DNA of 64,000 bases from Nitratidesulfovibrio sp. Lineage in GTDB: Bacteria > Desulfobacterota > Desulfovibrionia > Desulfovibrionales > Desulfovibrionaceae. Made by a program: the position numbers and the translations under genes. The notes below the pieces were generated by a model that saw only the letters and a list, made by a program, of their open reading frames with translations, had not been told where the DNA came from and searched no databases. Below are positions 16,843-26,176 of this stretch, one piece after another (within the stretch, counting starts at the first letter, position 1; every line of letters begins with the position of its first letter). The stretch covers positions 124,001 to 188,000 of the forward strand of contig NZ_JBDXXH010000008.1 of assembly GCF_040373385.1 (NCBI RefSeq), given 5' to 3'.

Positions 16843-17850
16843 TCATTCCGCCCGGGTGGCGGCGAACAGCATCCCTTCGGTGACGGACGAGCTGCGGTAG
16901 CCGGTGCGTCCCAGGCAGGCCGCATCGTGAAATCCCGCCTCGCGGAGCATGGCCAGGAACTCCGTTCCCGGTACGGCGCCGCCTTGTCAGCGGAACCAGT
17001 TGGACATCACGTCCGCCCCCTGCGGGGCAGGGCCGTCCAGCATCTGGTCGGCCAGGCGCAGGCGGCCACCGGGCCGCAGCACCCTGTGGATTTCGCGCAA
17101 TGCGGCGGGCTTGTCCACTATCAGGCTGAACACCCCGTTGGAAATGACCACGTCGAAACTGCCGGGGGCAAAGGGCAGGCACTCCGCGCCGGTTTCCACC
17201 AAGCGAATCCGGGCGGACGGGCGGTCTGGCCCGAACAGGTCTGGTCCGGACAGGTAAGGGACGCGCTCCATCGGGGGCGCGGCTGCGTCCGTGGCGGCAT
17301 CCATGGCAGCCAGATTGGCGCGGGCGCGGTCCAGCATGTGCGGGCTGGCATCCGCCCCGGTCACCGCGCCGCATGGCCCGGCCAGCAGGGCGGCGCACAG
17401 GGTGTCCACCCCCGCGCCGCAGCCCACGTCCAGCACGGCATCGCCGGGGCGCACCGGGCAGGCGGCCAATTCCGGCGGCAGGCAGCGGTCGCGGGGGGCG
17501 GCGGGGCTGTCGCCGATCTCGTCACCAAAGCGTACCGGGGCATCCAGTTCCGCGTCCGGCATGTCGCAAAAGATGTCTCCGGGCACGCCGCTGCCGGAAG
17601 AGGATGGATATCCGGCAGGGGGCGGTGGCGGCAGCAGGCATGCCGGTGGCCACACGCAGGCGTCCACCGTGGCGAAGGGGTTGCCCACCCCGCAGAAATG
17701 GGCGCGCACGGCGGCGGGCAGGCGACCGGTAAGCGCTGCGTCATAGCCAAGGCCAGCCAGCCCGGCGTCGCCCACCGGGTAGCGGAACTTGCCTTCCGGC
17801 CCCTGGGCCACGGCGATGAAGCGGTCGCGCACGGCACGGGCCACAAGCAC
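16843..17850 (-). CDS. ArsM-like SAM methyltransferase, candidate selenoprotein (in-frame UGA)
   Basis: The protein resembles arsenite methyltransferases: GKFRYPVGDAGLAGLGYD and HFCGVGNPFA near the N-terminus, the SAM motif AVLDVGCGAGVDTLCAA, FDVVISNGVFSLIVDK and LRPGGRLRLADQ. A UGA at 16987-16989 interrupts the frame after MSNWFR, but the same frame continues for 47 family-like codons (QGGAVPGTEFLAMLREAGF) to a second UGA at 16843-16845. In ArsM proteins the matching position, before (A/G)GA and the next helix, is an arsenic-binding Cys. A 19-base hairpin follows the UGA as in bacterial SECIS elements. The start is uncertain: GTG at 17850 is used here, but an ATG at 18036 with a good ribosome binding site is in frame across another UGA (17983-17985). 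An insertion of about 70 residues precedes the SAM motif. If Sec is not inserted, the product stops at 287 residues. Confidence 0.7.
16953..16971 (-). promoter_or_regulatory. SECIS-like hairpin downstream of the in-frame UGA
   Basis: On the minus strand CCGGGAAC pairs fully (one G-U) with GTTCCTGG around the loop GGA. The stem starts 15 bases after the UGA and the loop 23 bases after it. This fits the described bacterial SECIS geometry of a small apical loop with a G in its first two positions 16-37 bases after UGA. Confidence 0.5.
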
Positions 17851-18249
17851 CCGTTCCGCCGGGTTCAGCGCGGCAGGGGCGTGCCCGCCGGGTGCGCACC
17901 CGGACGCGGACAGGAAGGCGGAAGCGGATGCGGATGCGGCGGGGAATGACGCGGCGGCCCCGCCCGGGGCCTGCGGCGGCGCTCAGGCCCCGGTGGCGCA
18001 GGATTCGCCCGTGAAGGGCGGCGTGCGGCGGTGCATGGGTTCCTCGTGGTGGAGGTTGCGATGGGGGCGCGGGCCGGTTTGCCCTGCTTACCCGATGTGC
18101 CCGCTGTGCGCGGTGCGTCCGGTGTGGGGTGGGCCGCGTGGTATGCGCCCTGCCTGCCGCCGTCATAGGGGCGGCGCGGTGTGCCGTCAACGGGAGCGGG
18201 ATGGCGGCGAGTGCGGCTGGTCAGATGCGCCGGTGCGCGTGGCACGAAA

Positions 18250-18277
18250 ACGGGGCGCGGGTATCCCCGCGCCCCGT
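18250..18277 (-). terminator. Terminator of the flavodiiron gene
   Basis: The palindrome CGGGGCGCGGG / CCCGCGCCCCG has a short loop and is followed on the minus strand by TTTTCGTG. It lies 29 bases beyond the stop codon. Confidence 0.85.
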
Positions 18278-18305
18278 GGCGTTTGCATTCTGCCGTGGCG
18301 TCCGG

Positions 18306-19499
18306 CTATTCCCCGGCGGCCTCGGCCAACTGACGGCCCAGGGCGCGGCAGCGTTCCAGCCCTTCGTCGTCGGGGTTCCAGGCCTCGCGGGTCGGGTCGC
18401 CCACCTGCGAAAAGCCGCACTTGGCCAGCCGCTCGGCCAGCACCTTGGGCGATTCGCCGCTCCAGCCGTACGAGCCGAAGGCCGCGGCCTTCTTGCCCCG
18501 GAACTTCAGCCCCTCCACTTCTTCCAGCAGGCCCGCGACGGAGGTCAGCACGCCCCGGTTCACCGTGGGCGAACCCACGGCCAGCACCTTGGACCGGAAG
18601 ATCTGGGTAATGATGTCGTTCTTGTCCACCAGCCCGGAGTTGAACAGCTTCACCGTCAGCGTGGGGTCGGCCTGCACGGCCCCGGCGGCAATGGCCTCGG
18701 CCATGCGCCGGGTGGAATGCCACATGGTGTCGTAGACCACGGTAAGCTGGTGTTCTGCGTAGTTGGCAGCCCACTGCTGGTAGCGCTGCACGATCTGCAG
18801 CGGGTCCTTGCGCCAGATCACCCCGTGGCTGGGGCAGATCATGTCCACGGCAAGGCCAAGGGCCAGCACTTCGTCGATCTTTTTGGTCACCAGCGGGCTG
18901 AACGGGGTAAGGATGTTGGCGTAGTACTTGATGGCTTCCGCCCACAGTTCGCACTCGTCCACCAGATCCGCGAACATCAGTTCCGAGGCGTAGTGCTGGC
19001 CGAAGGCGTCGTTGCTGAACAGCACGTTTTCGCCGGTCAGGTAGCACATCATGGAATCGGGCCAGTGGAGCATGGGCATTTCCACGAACACCAGTTCGCA
19101 GTTGCCCAGCGGCAGCCTGTCGCCGGTGCGCATCACCCGGAAGTCCCAGTCCGCGTGGTACTGGCCCTTCAGCGACTTGATCCCGTTGGCAGAGCAGTAC
19201 ACCGGTGTTTTGGGGATGTGGCGCATCAGTTCCGGCAGGGCGCCGCTGTGGTCCGGCTCGCCGTGGTTGGCCACCACGTAGTCGATGGATGAAAGGTCCA
19301 CCACCTTCGCCAGGTTGTCCACGAACTCGCGGGCATACGGCCCCCACACCGTTTCGATGAGCGCGGTGCGGCCACCGGGGTCGCGCACCAGGTAGGCGTT
19401 GTAGCTGGACCCCTTGTGGGTGGAATATTCCTGCCCGTGAAAGGTGCGCAGTTCCCAGTCGATCTTGCCCACCCAGTGGACGCGGTTGGTCAGTTGCAT
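18306..19499 (-). CDS. roo: Flavodiiron protein, rubredoxin:oxygen oxidoreductase
   Basis: The 397-residue product is a class A flavodiiron protein like Desulfovibrio Roo, which reduces O2 (and NO) to water (N2O) with electrons from rubredoxin in the cytoplasm. The metallo-beta-lactamase-like domain carries the diiron ligands in NHGEPDHSG (H79, E81, D83, H84), with H in MLHWPDS, D in LFSNDAFGQH and H in CPSHGVIW. The flavodoxin domain starts near residue 255 (VVYDTMWHSTRRMAEAIA). GGAGGG is upstream of the ATG. Rubredoxin is not adjacent. It is a single gene with its own terminator. Confidence 0.96.
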   Translation of the reverse strand: MQLTNRVHWVGKIDWELRTFHGQEYSTHKGSSYNAYLVRDPGGRTALIETVWGPYAREFVDNLAKVVDLSSIDYVVANHGEPDHSGALPELMRHIPKTPVYCSANGIKSLKGQYHADWDFRVMRTGDRLPLGNCELVFVEMPMLHWPDSMMCYLTGENVLFSNDAFGQHYASELMFADLVDECELWAEAIKYYANILTPFSPLVTKKIDEVLALGLAVDMICPSHGVIWRKDPLQIVQRYQQWAANYAEHQLTVVYDTMWHSTRRMAEAIAAGAVQADPTLTVKLFNSGLVDKNDIITQIFRSKVLAVGSPTVNRGVLTSVAGLLEEVEGLKFRGKKAAAFGSYGWSGESPKVLAERLAKCGFSQVGDPTREAWNPDDEGLERCRALGRQLAEAAGE

Positions 19500-20052
19500 G
19501 GCCTGCCCTCCGTGCGGCGCGCGTGCGCACCCTTCCGGTCGCGCCGCGTGGCCGAAAGGGTGAAAGGGACGAGTGAAAAAAGAGGAGTGTCTACTGTGAC
19601 AGGCTGGCAGGTTGCGCGACAGGTGTCAACGTGGCCGGAATGGCGCGACGGGCGCGGGATGGCGGTGGGGAAGGAACTGTCCGGTCGGGTGGCCGGGCGC
19701 GATGCGGCCCACGCCCCGGTCCGGACGAAGGGCCACACGAAAAACGGCGGAGGGGGTTTACCCTCCGCCGTCGGCGTGGCGAGTGCCCAATGTCCCGAAG
19801 CACTGAACGGACCGCCCGGCTGTCGGTTGCCACCGGTTGCCGTGCGGACTCCATGAGTGCGGGGCATGGGGGCCGGAATGCCCGCCGGGTGCCAGTGCGG
19901 CCCGGCGGACGGTGTGCGGCATGCCGCGTGTGGGAGGGGGCTGCGGGTTTGGCTCGTGCCTGTCCCGTGTGCTCGTGGCCCCGTTTGTCCTTGGTCCCGT
20001 CTGTTCGTGGTCCCGTCCGTTCGTGGGGCGGCCTGCCCGGGCGTGGTCCCGG
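19500..20052. other. Gene-free stretch upstream of roo
   Basis: These 553 bases include the roo promoter region and the hsp20 terminator at 19744-19771. Near 19970-20035 there are imperfect repeats of the type GGTCCCGTC-GTTCGTGG. No ORF with a ribosome binding site was found. Confidence 0.45.
19744..19771 (-). terminator. Terminator downstream of hsp20
   Basis: The stem ACGGCGGAGGG / CCCTCCGCCGT is followed on the minus strand by TTTTTCGTG. It lies about 280 bases beyond the hsp20 stop codon, so the leftward transcript has a long 3' end. Confidence 0.75.
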
Positions 20053-20664
20053 TCAGGCGTGGCACCCGGCGCGCGGGGCGTCCTCACCGGGCACCCACAC
20101 GCATTCCTCCGACGAGGCACGGGGGATGCTGACGGTCAGCACGCCGTCATTGACCGAGGCGGAAAGCCCCTCGGCCACCGCGTCGTCCGGCAGCACCAGA
20201 ATGCGCCGGAAGCTGCCGGGCTGGCGTTCCATGCGGTGCCAGCCCCGGCCCTTGTCGCGCGAGGACGACCGCGTGCGGCCCGTGATGGACAGCCGGTTGC
20301 CCTCGGCCTTCACATGCAGGTCGGCGGCATCGCCGTCGCCCATGCCGTTGTCTTCGATGCGGGACAGGCCGGGCACATCGGCCACGACCATGTAGGTGTC
20401 GTTTTCCACCGCAATGTCCACGTCCAGGCGGCGGGCGTCCTTGAAGCCGCATTCGGCGGGTTGTTCCGGCAGGGCCTCGTACAGCAGGTCCATGGTGCCC
20501 GCGAATTCCAGGGCTTCACGCAGTGCGTCCGCCTCGCGCGAGCATTCCACGTCGAAGGGAATGGGCGCCACGAGGCTGCCATCGTCATGCCGGTCGGAAC
20601 CGGCGTCATCGCGTTCGGCACCCTTGTGGAACCAGTTCCGGGGGTGCAGTGCGTCCAGTTTCAT
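20053..20664 (-). CDS. Hsp20/alpha-crystallin family small heat shock protein
   Basis: The 203-residue product has an alpha-crystallin domain from about residue 85: LDVDIAVENDTYMVVADVPG, then LHVKAEGNRLSITGRTR, and the closing LSASVNDGVLTVSIPR. The first 80 residues form a variable, acidic N-terminal arm. Small heat shock proteins hold unfolding proteins in the cytoplasm for refolding. An acidic/Gly insertion (EDNGMGDGDAADL) lies between beta strands. GGAGGAA precedes the ATG at 20664. It is divergent from malate synthase. Confidence 0.9.
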   Translation of the reverse strand: MKLDALHPRNWFHKGAERDDAGSDRHDDGSLVAPIPFDVECSREADALREALEFAGTMDLLYEALPEQPAECGFKDARRLDVDIAVENDTYMVVADVPGLSRIEDNGMGDGDAADLHVKAEGNRLSITGRTRSSSRDKGRGWHRMERQPGSFRRILVLPDDAVAEGLSASVNDGVLTVSIPRASSEECVWVPGEDAPRAGCHA

Positions 20665-21141
20665 GGCGGTTCCTCCGTTGTCGTTACCGGCGCGCCATGC
20701 GCCCCGGACGGGAACCCGGATGCCGACCACCGTGCGCGCGACAGTGCCGGAAACGGCATGTCGGGCCTTTCGGCCAGTGCCGACCGACGGGGATCGGCTT
20801 CGAAGGGGCGGGCACGGCGGTGGCCGCGCAGGTTCCGGGGCGGACGGCGTGCGCCGGTCCATGTTTGAAAATAGTTATCATCGCCCGAAAGGCAACCGCC
20901 TCGGGAATGATTCCGGGGGTCACCTGCGGTGCGGAACCCGGCGGAAGCGCGGGGGCGTTGCAATGGGGGGGCAGGCCGGGTATGCCATTGAAATGGGGCC
21001 GGAGTCCGCGTTGCCGCGCGCGGCTCCCGCCCGTGGGCATCGGTGGGTGGCGGGGCGCGTTCCGGCGTCCGCCCGCCTTCGACGATGCAGCCCGTTTTTT
21101 GCCGCTTCCGGCCCGTTCCGCCAACGTACAGGAGCACAAAC
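20665..21141. other. Gene-free divergent promoter region with a Fur-box-like site
   Basis: These 477 bases lie between hsp20 and glcB. The only strongly AT-rich patch, near 20860-20885, contains the site described separately. No heat-shock sigma consensus was found. Confidence 0.5.
20866..20880. promoter_or_regulatory. Fur-box-like 7-1-7 inverted repeat
   Basis: TGAAAATAGTTATCA matches the 7-1-7 Fur consensus (TGATAAT-N-ATTATCA) at 12 of 14 positions. It lies 261 bases upstream of glcB and 201 bases upstream of hsp20, so either could be the target. Confidence 0.45.
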
Positions 21142-23337
21142 ATGACGCAGCGCGTTCAGGTGGGTGGCCTGCAGATCGCAGCGCCGCTGTATGACGTCAT
21201 CGTCCGCGACATCGCGCCGGGCACCGGCGTGGACCCCGACAGGTTCTGGACGGCCCTTGAGAACATGGTGGAAACCATGGCCGACAGGAACCGTTCCCTG
21301 CTGGCGAAGCGGGCCGAATTGCAGGACGCCATCGACGCATGGCACCGCGAGCGGCGGGGCGCGCCGCACGATGGTGCCGCCTACGAGGCCTTCCTGCGCT
21401 CCATCGGCTATCTGGTGCCCGAAGGGCCGGACTTTGCCGTGACCACCGAAGGGGTGGACCCGGAAATCGCCCTGGTGGCCGGGCCGCAACTGGTGGTGCC
21501 CATCACCAATGCCCGCTACGCCCTGAATGCCGCCAATGCCCGCTGGGGCAGCCTGTACGATGCCCTGTACGGCACCGACGTGATTTCCGAAGACCCGGCC
21601 CAGGGCGGCGCGCCGCGCGGTGGCGCCTACAACCCCGCGCGCGGGGCGCTGGTGGTGGCGCGGGCTGCCGCCTTCCTGGACGAGGCCTTTCCGCTGGCCA
21701 CCGGCAGCCATGCCGACGCAGTGCGCTACGACGTGCGCGGCGGCAAACTGGTGGTCACCCTGAAGGGCGGCGCGGAAACGGGCCTTGCCGACCCCGCCCG
21801 TTTCGCCGGGCATGCGGGCGCGCCCGCCGAAGGCAACGGCGCGGTGCTGCTGCGCAACCACGGCCTGCATGCGGAAATCCGCATTGACCGCGAGCATTCC
21901 ATCGGTCGCGAGCACGCCGCCGAGGTGCGCGACGTGGTGATGGAGGCAGCCATGACCACCATCCTCGACTGCGAGGATTCGGTGGCCGTGGTGGACGGCG
22001 CGGACAAGGCCCTGGCCTACCGCAACATGCTGGGCCTGTTCCGGGGCGACCTGTCGGCGGAATTTCCCAAGGGCGGGCGCAGCGTGCTGCGTACCCTGAA
22101 CCCCGACCGCGAGTACATCGGGCCGGACGGGGCCGCGTTCTTGCTGCCGGGCCGCAGCCTGCTGCTGGTGCGCACCGTGGGCCACCTGATGACCACCGAC
22201 GCGGTGCTCAACCGGTCCGGCGAAGAGATTCCCGAAGGCATGCTGGACACCATGGCCACGGCCTACATCGCCCTGCACGACCTGCGCGGCACGTCCAGCT
22301 TCCGCAACAGCCGCACCGGCGGGGTGTACATCGTCAAGCCCAAGCAGCACGGGCCGGAAGAGGTGGCCTTTACCGCAGAGCTGTTCCGCATGGCGGAAGA
22401 CGCCCTGGGCATGCCGCGCAACACGTTGAAGATCGGCATCATGGACGAGGAGCGCCGCACCACGGTGAACCTGAAGGAATGCATCCGCGCGGCGGCGGAG
22501 CGGGTCATCTTCATCAACACCGGCTTCCTGGACCGCACCGGCGACGAAATCCACACCTGCATGGAAGCAGGGCCGGTGGTGCGCAAGAACGCCATGCGCG
22601 GCGAACGCTGGATCATCGCCTACGAGGACTGGAACGTGGACGTGGGCCTGGCCTGCGGCCTTGCCGGGCGCGCCCAGGTGGGCAAGGGCATGTGGGCCAA
22701 GCCCGACATGATGCGCGAGATGGTGGAAACCAAGATCGGCCACCCCAGGGCGGGCGCCAACTGCGCGTGGGTGCCCTCGCCCACCGCCGCCACCCTGCAC
22801 GCCATGCACTACCACGCCGTGGACGTGGCCGCCGTGCAGAAGACCCTGGCGGGCCAGCGCCGCGCCAGCCTGGCCGACCTGCTGACCCTGCCCCTGATGG
22901 AGCCCGCATCCCGCCCCACCCCGCAAGAGGTGGAAGAGGAACTGGCCAACAACGCCCAGTCCATCCTCGGCTACGTGGTGCGCTGGGTGGAGCAGGGCAT
23001 CGGCTGTTCCAAGGTGCCGGACATCACCGACGTGGGGCTGATGGAAGACCGCGCCACCCTGCGCATTTCCAGCCAGCACATCGCCAACTGGCTGCACCAC
23101 GGCATCTGCACCCGCGACCAGGTGGTGGCGGTGCTCAAACGCATGGCCGCCGTGGTGGACCGCCAGAACGAAGGTGACCCGGCCTACCGGCCCATGAGCG
23201 CCGACTTTGATGCCAGCGTGGCCTTTCAGGCCGCCTGCGACCTTGTCCTGCTGGGGCGAGAGCAGCCCTCCGGCTATACGGAACCCATCCTGCATGCCCG
23301 CAGGCAGGAGGCCAAGGCCAGGTTCGGCATCAGCTAG
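21142..23337 (+). CDS. glcB: Malate synthase G
   Basis: The 731-residue product has the length and motifs of malate synthase G, which condenses glyoxylate with acetyl-CoA to malate. Diagnostic blocks are [65 protein letters not shown] and [19 protein letters not shown]. The ATG at 21142 follows AGGAG. No isocitrate lyase or glycolate oxidase subunit is next to it, so the glyoxylate source is not shown here; the dehydrogenase at 40.4-43.2 kb is one possible producer. It ends with a strong terminator. Confidence 0.96.
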   Translation: MTQRVQVGGLQIAAPLYDVIVRDIAPGTGVDPDRFWTALENMVETMADRNRSLLAKRAELQDAIDAWHRERRGAPHDGAAYEAFLRSIGYLVPEGPDFAVTTEGVDPEIALVAGPQLVVPITNARYALNAANARWGSLYDALYGTDVISEDPAQGGAPRGGAYNPARGALVVARAAAFLDEAFPLATGSHADAVRYDVRGGKLVVTLKGGAETGLADPARFAGHAGAPAEGNGAVLLRNHGLHAEIRIDREHSIGREHAAEVRDVVMEAAMTTILDCEDSVAVVDGADKALAYRNMLGLFRGDLSAEFPKGGRSVLRTLNPDREYIGPDGAAFLLPGRSLLLVRTVGHLMTTDAVLNRSGEEIPEGMLDTMATAYIALHDLRGTSSFRNSRTGGVYIVKPKQHGPEEVAFTAELFRMAEDALGMPRNTLKIGIMDEERRTTVNLKECIRAAAERVIFINTGFLDRTGDEIHTCMEAGPVVRKNAMRGERWIIAYEDWNVDVGLACGLAGRAQVGKGMWAKPDMMREMVETKIGHPRAGANCAWVPSPTAATLHAMHYHAVDVAAVQKTLAGQRRASLADLLTLPLMEPASRPTPQEVEEELANNAQSILGYVVRWVEQGIGCSKVPDITDVGLMEDRATLRISSQHIANWLHHGICTRDQVVAVLKRMAAVVDRQNEGDPAYRPMSADFDASVAFQAACDLVLLGREQPSGYTEPILHARRQEAKARFGIS

Positions 23338-23382
23338 GGCGCGCATCGTCTGCCGCCGCAAGCGTACGCCCGATACGAGTAT

Positions 23383-23414
23383 CCCCGCCGGAAGACACTT
23401 CCGGCGGGGTTTTT
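23383..23414 (+). terminator. Terminator of glcB
   Basis: A 12-bp stem CCCCGCCGGAAG / CTTCCGGCGGGG with a three-base loop runs straight into five T residues. Confidence 0.92.
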
Positions 23415-23546
23415 CGTCTGGCGGCTGCGGGGCGTTCGTCGGGTTGGCCGGAAAATAATGGCACTGTGCGGTCGCTGCGGTATGGCGCGAACAGGGAAGG
23501 ACGTAACGCGCACAGGGGCCGGGCCGCGCCCGGCAAGGGGGCCGTC

Positions 23547-24845
23547 ATGTCGGATGCCAACATTTGCGGCAAGGATACCAAGATACTGCAACAATTCCGC
23601 ACCACCCTGTCGGCCCAGGCCGGGCTGCTGGCCCGTGGACCATTCAAGGGAACGGATGTGCACGCTGCCGTGACGGCCCGGCTGGAGAAACCGGATTTCT
23701 CGTGGGACGACGCCTACTTCGTGGAACAGAGCCTTGCCCCGTTTCATACCGACGAACGCGTGCTCATCGAGATAGAACGGCTGTTGTCACAGGCCCGCAG
23801 CATCATGGACCCGGACACGGCGGGCTTCTACGCCGAGGTGGACCCCAAGGCCATGTCGTCCCAGTGTCGGCGGGAACTGTTTGCGCGCATCCTTGTGGAC
23901 CTGCAACTGGAATCGCAGAAGCGCGAACGGCGCAAGTGGCTGCTGGAACGCACCTGCAAGTCTCTGGTGTGGCTCATGCTGGGGACCTTTGCGGTCATGC
24001 TGTTCCATGCCGAACTGTCCGCACTGGCGGCCTCCGCGTTCTGGCTGGTGGCCGGGTGGCTGGTCAACTGGCTGCCGGGCGGCATGGGCTCTGCCGGGCT
24101 GCCGTGGAGGGGGCCGGGCATCGGCCAGGTGATGCTGCTGGCGCTGGCGGGTGGCTGCGCGGGCGCGCTGGTTACGGTGGCCCTGCGCATGAACAATTAT
24201 TTCAAGACGTCGCGCCTGCGCGAGGTGGAGTCGTACGCGTCGGTCTGGTACATCGGCAACCGCATGCTCATCGGTGCGGTGGGGGCGCTGGCGGGGTGCT
24301 ATCTGGTCAACGCCAAGATCATCTCGCTGTTCAACATCAACGACCTGTTTCTGCCTTTGGACGCGGGGGGCGGCATGCAGGGCGGGGCCGCCGTGTACAA
24401 CATCGACGTGCTGAAGACGGTGGTGGTGAGCATTGCCTTCGGCTGTTCGGAATACTTCATTCCCGCCACGTTCGGAAAACTGCCCGGCCCGAAGGCCGAC
24501 GCGGGCGGGGCCACGGCGACCACTGCCGGGGCCACCGTTGCGCAACCGCAAGTGGCCACTGCGCCGCACCCGTATCCTGCGCAGGGCGCCCGCCCCGGCA
24601 AGGCCGCCGGGGCGGACCGCGATACGGCATTGATGGAGCAGCCGCCAGCACCTTCGCCAGCCCCGCCAGAGCACTCGGACCCCCTGGACTTGCTGGACCG
24701 GCTGAATCTGGACGAACGGCTGGACGCGGAGACTGCGGAGCGGGCGGACGCGCCGGACAATACCCCGCCCGCCCCCCGTCCGGTCCCTGATGCGGGCAAG
24801 GGGGCGGCAGGCTCCGGCGGCGGCAGTGCCGGAACCGGCGCCTGA
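23547..24845 (+). CDS. Multi-pass membrane protein, function unknown
   Basis: The 432-residue product has a soluble helical N-terminal region (residues 1-135), four to five hydrophobic segments between about 140 and 310 (SLVWLMLGTFAVMLF, VMLLALAGGCAGALVTVAL, MLIGAVGALAGCYLV, TVVVSIAFGCSEYFI), and a Pro/Ala/Asp-rich tail of about 120 residues. Short charged links (RMNNYFKTSRLREVESYAS) join the helices. I do not recognise a family. AAGGGG lies upstream of the ATG at 23547. It is probably a single-gene transcript, ended by an inverted repeat near 24917-24942. Confidence 0.75.
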   Translation: MSDANICGKDTKILQQFRTTLSAQAGLLARGPFKGTDVHAAVTARLEKPDFSWDDAYFVEQSLAPFHTDERVLIEIERLLSQARSIMDPDTAGFYAEVDPKAMSSQCRRELFARILVDLQLESQKRERRKWLLERTCKSLVWLMLGTFAVMLFHAELSALAASAFWLVAGWLVNWLPGGMGSAGLPWRGPGIGQVMLLALAGGCAGALVTVALRMNNYFKTSRLREVESYASVWYIGNRMLIGAVGALAGCYLVNAKIISLFNINDLFLPLDAGGGMQGGAAVYNIDVLKTVVVSIAFGCSEYFIPATFGKLPGPKADAGGATATTAGATVAQPQVATAPHPYPAQGARPGKAAGADRDTALMEQPPAPSPAPPEHSDPLDLLDRLNLDERLDAETAERADAPDNTPPAPRPVPDAGKGAAGSGGGSAGTGA

Positions 24846-25168
24846 CACCGGGCCGGGAGGCGTACGGCGGATCATCGGAGAATCATCGGACGGGCAATGT
24901 ACGGAATGCGGAGAAAGCCGCCGCCACACCCCATGGCGGCGGCGTTCCTGCGTCCTGCTCCCGTCATGGCATCTCGCGCCCCGGCGGCCTGCCGCGCGTC
25001 TTTCCCCTTGCCCCCTCCCCCGGCCTTCATTATGTTGGGATAATGGACGATCCACCCCACTGTCCCTCCAGCCGTTTGGGGGTGCCGGTCAGCGGCGCGC
25101 GGATCGTCCCGGAATTATCCGCATTGGCCACGGCTGGCCGCTTGCCGCCGTCACATAGGGAGGTTGCC
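24846..25168 (+). other. Intergenic region with structured leader of the DJ-1/PfpI gene
   Basis: This 323-base stretch holds a hairpin GCCGCCGCC / GGCGGCGGC (24917-24942) behind the membrane-protein gene and a large inverted repeat at 25038-25120 before the next gene. Confidence 0.5.
25038..25120 (+). repeat. Imperfect inverted repeat enclosing an inner hairpin
   Basis: GGATAATGGACGATCC at 25038-25053 pairs with GGATCGTCCCGGAATTATCC at 25101-25120, apart from a short internal bulge. The enclosed segment has a second pairing of CCACCCC with GGGGGTG. It ends 48 bases before the start codon of the DJ-1/PfpI gene. Confidence 0.65.
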
Positions 25169-25918
25169 ATGAAGGTGTTGATGATCGTCACGTCCAACGA
25201 CAGGCTGGGCGATACCGGCCACAAGACCGGGCTGTGGCTGGAGGAACTGGCCGCACCCTATTACGTGTTCACCGATGCCGGGGCGCGGGTCACCCTGGCC
25301 TCGCCCAAGGGCGGCGCCGCACCCGTGGACCCGCGCAGCGAGGCGGATGAGGCCCAGAACAGGACCACCCGCCGCTTCACGGCGGACCCGGCGGCCATGG
25401 CCGCCCTGAAGGACACCGTGCCGCTGGCCGAAGTGCGGCCGGAGGACTACGACGTGCTGTTCTACCCCGGCGGGCACGGCCCGCTGTGGGATCTGGTGGA
25501 CGACCCGCGCTCGCTGGCCATCATCGAGAACATGCACCGCGCGGGCAAGCCCGTGGCGGCGGTGTGCCACGGCCCCGCCGTGCTGGTGCGGGCCACCACG
25601 CCCGACGGCAAGCCGCTGGTGGCCCGGCGCAACATGACCGGGTTTTCCAACGCCGAAGAGGACGCGGTGAGCCTGTCACGGGTGGTGCCCTTCCTGTTGC
25701 AGGACGAATTGACCCGCCTTGGCGCCAGGTACGAGCGCGGCCCGCTGTGGGAACCGCACGTGGTGGCGGACGGGCTGCTGGTCACCGGGCAGAACCCGGC
25801 CTCGTCCGAGCGCACCGCCAAGGCCGTGCTGGAAGTGCTGGCCCGCTCGTGCGGCTGCGCGCCGTATTTGGGCGAACCCATCAGGGAACCGGGAGAGCCG
25901 GGCGCGCCGGGAGCGTAG
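25169..25918 (+). CDS. DJ-1/PfpI family protein, Hsp31-like class
   Basis: The 249-residue product belongs to the type 1 glutamine-amidotransferase-like DJ-1/PfpI superfamily. The nucleophile elbow AAVCHGPAVLV gives the conserved Cys near residue 133, next to YPGGHGPLWDL and the acidic Glu region of SEADEAQNR. Relatives in the Hsp31 group are glyoxalase III, deglycase or chaperone proteins in stress defence. GGGAGG lies seven bases upstream of the ATG. It is preceded by a structured leader and followed by a bidirectional hairpin. Confidence 0.92.
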   Translation: MKVLMIVTSNDRLGDTGHKTGLWLEELAAPYYVFTDAGARVTLASPKGGAAPVDPRSEADEAQNRTTRRFTADPAAMAALKDTVPLAEVRPEDYDVLFYPGGHGPLWDLVDDPRSLAIIENMHRAGKPVAAVCHGPAVLVRATTPDGKPLVARRNMTGFSNAEEDAVSLSRVVPFLLQDELTRLGARYERGPLWEPHVVADGLLVTGQNPASSERTAKAVLEVLARSCGCAPYLGEPIREPGEPGAPGA

Positions 25919-25999
25919 CGTAAAGGCGAAAGCGGGTGTGCCGGGCGCTTTCTGACGGGGTGACGGGATGGCAACATGTCGCCCCGCAAACGGGAAAAT

Positions 26000-26040
26000 G
26001 ACAAGGGCAGGCGGGTCGATACGACCGTCTGCCCTTTGTC
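26000..26040. terminator. Bidirectional terminator between convergent genes
   Basis: The palindrome GACAAGGGCAG-GCGGGTCG / CGACCGTC-TGCCCTTTGTC has a four-base loop. On the minus strand it is followed by ATTTTCCC. Confidence 0.8.
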
Positions 26041-26176
26041 GTCGCATGTCGCGCGGATGGGGGGCGGGAAGCGGCGAGCGCCTGTGGGCCTGCCCTGTCA
26101 GTCGGCGGGCCGAGGCTGTTGTCAGGCGGCCTTGTCCGGGATGGCCTGCCGTCGCCGTCGTAACCTGTTGTCTCCG

